Part shown: one piece after another, positions 60,573-64,000 of the stretch | How the letters are laid out: each line of letters opens with the position of its first letter | Numbering within the stretch: position 1 is the first letter of the stretch | Origin: Phycisphaera sp. | GTDB taxonomy: Bacteria; Planctomycetota; Phycisphaerae; Phycisphaerales; Phycisphaeraceae | Direction: 5' to 3' | Assembly (NCBI GenBank): GCA_016125215.1 | Contig: WGMF01000040.1 | Location: forward strand, 25,234-89,233 | Length of the DNA stretch: 64,000 nt | Position numbers and translations under genes: made by a program | The notes under the pieces: generated by a model | The model's input: only the letters and a program-made list of their open reading frames with translations | Told to the model about the DNA's origin: nothing | Database searches by the model: none

Positions 60573-60622
60573 GACAGTTGATCGCACGTGGGTTGGCTGG
60601 TCAAGTGGTTGCGCAGTTCTGT

Positions 60623-61759
60623 TTATTTCCTTCCCCGCCCCCGGAATGTCATCGGCGTCATGTCCGTCATCTTGCGGAAGACCTTGGAGAGATAGGTGCG
60701 CGACGGGAAGCCCGTGGCGCGCGCGATGCTCTCGAGGTCCAGGTCGGTTGTGAGGAGCATCTGTTTCACCTCTTCGATCTTGGCGTAGAGGATGTGCTGG
60801 TGAGGAGACCACGACATAACCGATCGGAATCGGCGCTCGAGTGTCCGCCGACTGGTGTGGACGTGCTTGAGGATGTCCTCGACGTAGACCTCCTTGCGTG
60901 CGTTGAGGTGGATGAAAGCGATGGCTTTGTCGACGAGGGGGTCGTTGGTCGCCGCCGGCCCAGTGGACTCGCGCACGACCAGGCCGACGGGTGTGATGGG
61001 TGGCAAGGGAGTCTGGAGCGGTTGACCTTCGATCATCTTGGCCAGGACACGCGCCGCCTCGAACCCCCGTGCCCTGTGGCCGATGTCGATGCTCGACATG
61101 GTCGGGAAGGAGGTCTCGCAGAGGTAGTCGTCGTTGCCAGCGCCGATCAGGCCCAGCCGCTTGGGCACCTCGATGCCGAACTCCGGACACATGCCCAGCA
61201 CCGCCGACCCCAGCGCATCGTCGAAGGCGAAGCAGCCGATGGGTCGGGGGTCGTAGTCCAAGGCTTGGGCGAGTCTTGCCACGACCTTGGGCTGAGCGGT
61301 CGCGTCCTGCCAGTCGCCGATGTCCATCACCAGGTCGTCGGGGGTGTATCCCAGTTCGAGGATGCCCTTGAGGTAGCCCTCCTTGCGTCGCCGAGAACCG
61401 AGGTGGTCGTCGAACCCGATGTAAGCCCACCGTCGAAAGCCGCGCTGGTGCAGGTGGGCCGCGGCGATGCGACCGATCTCGACATCGTCGAGCCAGACCT
61501 GCACGAGGTGGGGGTCGAGAAACTGTGTGGAGAGGTTGACGATCGGCAGCCCAGAGCCGTGCAGAATCACGCTCATCTCGACCTGCCTTGAAGCCACGAC
61601 CAGCCCGTCGAGGTTCTTGGATTCTGAAATTTTGTGCGCGGGATCGAGGAACCGGAACCGCCAATCCGGGCAATGCTGACGGGCAAAATCACACACCCCC
61701 CGGAAGCTCTGTTGGTGGTAAAACCCCTGCTGACTGAGTTGGATTCCGATGTAAGCCAT
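60623..61759 (-). CDS. XylR-type AraC family transcriptional regulator (copy 2)
   Basis: A 378-aa regulator: a LacI-like sensor domain (FRGVCDFARQHCPDWRFRFL, RIAAAHLHQRGFRRWAYIGF, LGLIGAGNDDYLCETSF) followed by an AraC-type DNA-binding end (SRRTLERRFRSVMSWSPHQH, IARATGFPSRTYLSKVFRKM). It is a clear paralogue of the regulator at 15359-16501 and is divergently arranged to the PEP-CTERM gene at 61905. The 145-bp space between them holds no copy of the 20-bp operator, so the target sequence differs or the site has drifted. CTTCCGGGGG codons fall inside its FRGV stretch. Confidence 0.9.
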   Translation of the reverse strand: MAYIGIQLSQQGFYHQQSFRGVCDFARQHCPDWRFRFLDPAHKISESKNLDGLVVASRQVEMSVILHGSGLPIVNLSTQFLDPHLVQVWLDDVEIGRIAAAHLHQRGFRRWAYIGFDDHLGSRRRKEGYLKGILELGYTPDDLVMDIGDWQDATAQPKVVARLAQALDYDPRPIGCFAFDDALGSAVLGMCPEFGIEVPKRLGLIGAGNDDYLCETSFPTMSSIDIGHRARGFEAARVLAKMIEGQPLQTPLPPITPVGLVVRESTGPAATNDPLVDKAIAFIHLNARKEVYVEDILKHVHTSRRTLERRFRSVMSWSPHQHILYAKIEEVKQMLLTTDLDLESIARATGFPSRTYLSKVFRKMTDMTPMTFRGRGRK

Positions 61760-61904
61760 ATTGATGACAGTCTATACGAACGTGACGCTAAATGACACAC
61801 AAATATGCGCTATATTGCCTTGTATTCAACCTAAACAGTGGTAGATTTATGGCACGTGTTGGTGCATGGCCCCACGGCAAACTCAATAACAGGAGGTCTG
61901 AAAC

Positions 61905-62663
61905 ATGAGATTTATCAAGTCAATCCCCGTTGTCATGGTCGTTTTAACCTTGGCGGCCACGTCGGCCAACGCGGCGATCATTGTGGATGCCACCAGTTCG
62001 GCAGCTAAAAATACATATCTCGGTACCGGTGCGACGGTGACATTCCTTGCCAGCGCGTTCAGTGGTTTCAACCTCAGTTCATCCGACAAACTGGTCGTCG
62101 TTCTGGGCAGCGAAGTAGCCTCCGCAACCAATGGCTTCAACAGCGCGACATACAACGGCCAGACGATGAACCTCGTTGTCCAAAAGGGCACTGCTCAAAA
62201 CTTCCCGACCGCCGCGATCTTCTACTTGGATAACCCCGGCGCGGCTGGGGACCTGGTGTTGAATGTTTCAGGCATGCGCGGTCTTGCGGCAAGTGTCTAT
62301 GCGTTGAGTGGTACCACGACCGGTGTCGGTGCAAGTAACGGCGCGACGACTAACAGCGTGTCGTTGACCACGCTCAATGACAATTCCCTGGTCATCGCAG
62401 GGGCCATGTACTCGGGTTCACCCATTCCCACTGCCTCAAACCTGACGGCCGGCCCCGGCATCTCCTACCTTTACAGCAGTGCTAACAAATCCCTCGGCAC
62501 CAGCTACGAAACGGTCGCCACCGCCGGCTCCTTCACACCCACGTTTGATCACGGAGGCGTCAGTGTCGCCGCGGAGTTCGCACCCGTCATTCCCGAACCG
62601 GCCACCCTCGCGATCGGTGTCGTCGGCTTGATGATGGTCCTGCCCCGTCGGCGGACACGATGA
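61905..62663 (+). CDS. PEP-CTERM sorting domain protein (copy 2)
   Basis: A 252-aa secreted protein. The signal peptide (VVMVVLTLAATSANA) leads to AAIIVDATSS. The middle is Ser/Thr/Asn/Gly-rich. The end is IPEPATLAIGVVGLMMV followed by a short Arg-rich tail. It shares AAIIVD, the AIFYLDNPGAAGDLVL block and VYALSG with the protein at 16903-17664. CAGGAGG stands 8 nt before the ATG. It follows the divergent XylR copy 2 and precedes a prepilin-like gene, so the module order mirrors copy 1. Confidence 0.88.
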   Translation: MRFIKSIPVVMVVLTLAATSANAAIIVDATSSAAKNTYLGTGATVTFLASAFSGFNLSSSDKLVVVLGSEVASATNGFNSATYNGQTMNLVVQKGTAQNFPTAAIFYLDNPGAAGDLVLNVSGMRGLAASVYALSGTTTGVGASNGATTNSVSLTTLNDNSLVIAGAMYSGSPIPTASNLTAGPGISYLYSSANKSLGTSYETVATAGSFTPTFDHGGVSVAAEFAPVIPEPATLAIGVVGLMMVLPRRRTR

Positions 62664-62696
62664 TGATCACGACCTCCAAATAGATCCTCCTCCAAC

Positions 62697-62735
62697 AACG
62701 GCTGCATCGGTTCAAACCCTGCAGCCGTTGTTTCT
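62697..62735 (+). terminator. Rho-independent terminator after PEP-CTERM copy 2
   Basis: AACGGCTGCA pairs with TGCAGCCGTT over a 13-nt loop and is followed by GTTTC. It is preceded by CCTCCTCCAA as in the terminator at 17722, with the same stem base sequence. Confidence 0.8.
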
Positions 62736-62801
62736 ACAAAGTCCAGGGATGGGTTTAAGCCGTCCGGGCCGACACCGGGAATACTCGATCAAGGACGTGC
62801 T

Positions 62802-63542
62802 ATGCCCTGCCCATCACGAACGTCGAAAAACGCGTTCACCCTTGTGGAGCTTCTGGTGGTCATCACGATCCTCGTCTTGCTCGTGGCGCTGCTGCTGCCG
62901 GCCCTGGGCAAGGCCAGACGCAAGGCGAAGAACGTCATCTGCGCAAGCAACGCCCACCAGTCCCTTACTGGGTGCATCAACTACGCATCTGACCACAAGA
63001 ACGCGCTGCCCCAGCCCATCTTCCTCACTTCGTCGCAACCTTATGCCGGCTACGTCGCGTGGCGTGCTGGGGTTTTTGCCGGCCTGGGCCTGGCGTGGAC
63101 GGATGGCTACATCGGCGATGCCCACGTCTTCTACTGCCCGCTCCAGACCGCCCCGGCGTTTATGTTCGAGTCTTACACGGATGCCAACGGGAAATGGGCC
63201 GACCCTCTTACCCTCACAGGCGTCTACGTCCGCACCGCATACCAGTTCAATAACATCCGCATGGAGTATGGCCAGGCAAGCAACACCTACACCCCCCGGC
63301 TGAAGTTCACGGACTACGAAAACCAACCCATGGTCACCGACCTGATCCACAAAGAGGTCTCCACGGGCATGGTCCAGGCCCACGACGAGGAGTACGCGGT
63401 CACAGCGGGATTCCCAGACGGCAGCGCCAGCCTGCACACGAGCGTCGCCGCGACGAAGCTCTGGGATAGCTACGGCACGGTCGGCGGGAATTGGCCGCAG
63501 TACGAAAACATCCTCGACCGCTTCTGGCACGAATCGCCGTAA
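62802..63542 (+). CDS. Prepilin-type N-terminal cleavage/methylation protein (copy 2)
   Basis: A 246-aa pilin-like protein: leader MPCPSRTSKNA, then FTLVELLVVITILVLLVALL with the +5 Glu, and RRKAKNVICASNAHQSLTGC. The soluble domain ends in NWPQYENILDRFWHESP. The short leader has Ala before the cleavage site. It follows the PEP-CTERM gene and terminator by about 65 bp and probably has its own start signals. It is one of two such proteins near a XylR regulator in this window; the other is at 14024-15049. Confidence 0.85.
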   Translation: MPCPSRTSKNAFTLVELLVVITILVLLVALLLPALGKARRKAKNVICASNAHQSLTGCINYASDHKNALPQPIFLTSSQPYAGYVAWRAGVFAGLGLAWTDGYIGDAHVFYCPLQTAPAFMFESYTDANGKWADPLTLTGVYVRTAYQFNNIRMEYGQASNTYTPRLKFTDYENQPMVTDLIHKEVSTGMVQAHDEEYAVTAGFPDGSASLHTSVAATKLWDSYGTVGGNWPQYENILDRFWHESP

Positions 63543-64000
63543 GCGAGGGATGCAGGACCGGGCTGGGACAGCCCGGCTCGCTTGGTGCAATGCGTTTTAC
63601 ATTTCAAAGAGAGCGGTGAAACGGTCCGCGGCTGTCGGTCGGGCCGGGCGTTTCGTCCGTGCGGGTGTGACAAAGTGTTACTTACAATCTGTCACACGCA
63701 CACGCGATCGCCTCGATCCGTCATGCCCGTCATCCCCCACGGCTTCTTCATCACGGGGGAAACTTCCGGGGGTTCCGGGGGGTCCGGGGGTTCCGGGGGG
63801 GGGCGGTGGGGCTGGGTCACGCGTCGTAGGGTAGGGACTACCGCCATCGACCGCCGACGCCCACACGGGGTCCCGTTGTTGCGGGTGTCAAGCCCGTGCT
63901 TCCGACTATCCCCTTGGAGGCCTGCAGCGGATTATGCCCCAGCTCACCCTATCATTTGTCGCCGGGGATCAACACCACTGACGCGTCCATCGAGGCTCAC
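63543..64000. other. Gene-free end of window with G-rich tract
   Basis: No supportable gene. At 63763-63803 there is CTTCCGGGGG followed by further runs of 5-9 G separated by TTCC, TCC and TTCC, a strong G-quadruplex candidate on the plus strand. The remainder shows nothing I can name. Confidence 0.5.

Noticed and set aside
60573..61673. 5' extension of the epimerase frame
   Set aside because: It overlaps the XylR gene in another frame and has no pilot motifs; the epimerase begins at 60572.

Overview
The window reads as a chromosomal piece of a GC-rich Gram-negative planctomycete, most likely class Phycisphaerae. The reasons are PEP-CTERM proteins, a full type II secretion operon, prepilin-like proteins tied to carbohydrate genes, sulfatases, DUF6785 and DUF6288 family proteins, and lpxA (an outer membrane). 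All calls come from reading the sequence; no searches were run.

Layout. 1-3.0 kb: tRNA-Cys with a long variable arm, a dispersed palindromic element, a nuclease remnant and a fused L-serine dehydratase. 3.1-24.5 kb: a carbohydrate-degradation region with an MGH1-like glycosidase, a DUF6785 membrane protein, three sulfatases, a SASA esterase, a DUF6288 protein, a GH78 rhamnosidase, a XylR/AraC regulator, a PEP-CTERM protein and a prepilin-like protein; this fits use of a sulfated, rhamnose-containing polysaccharide. 24.5-27.3 kb: decayed DNA (GH95 remnant, IclR regulator, a chimera of truncated genes, a broken IS3 element). 27.4-30.3 kb: a compact operon of a WYL regulator, a 79-aa protein, a zinc-ribbon protein, a DUF6884 protein and a GIY-YIG-like protein. 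31.7-46.2 kb: a long minus-strand operon gspE-F-G-H-I-J-K-L-M-C-D, then a lipoprotein, response regulator and histidine kinase, mostly joined by 4-bp stop/start overlaps. 46.3-58.3 kb: housekeeping and membrane genes (Spy-like, VKOR-DsbA, GNAT, FtsY, NusB, ABC-2 permease, VanZ, LpxA, a TPR-YggX fusion). 58.4-63.5 kb: two hydroxyproline catabolism genes and a second XylR regulator / PEP-CTERM / prepilin-like module.

Most notable points. (1) The leader peptides of GspG, GspH and GspK are each about 50 residues long and are written by repeat DNA; the leader is removed by prepilin peptidase, so it may tolerate insertions. (2) Two 20-bp operators, 18/20 identical, each lie exactly 17 bp upstream of a candidate -35 box, before the prepilin-like gene and the PEP-CTERM gene that flank a XylR regulator. 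(3) The regulator/PEP-CTERM/prepilin module is present twice, with related terminators. (4) The WYL-led operon is a candidate uncharacterised defence or nucleic-acid module. (5) A decamer CCCCCGGAAG is strongly over-represented, but only from 26.9 kb onward.
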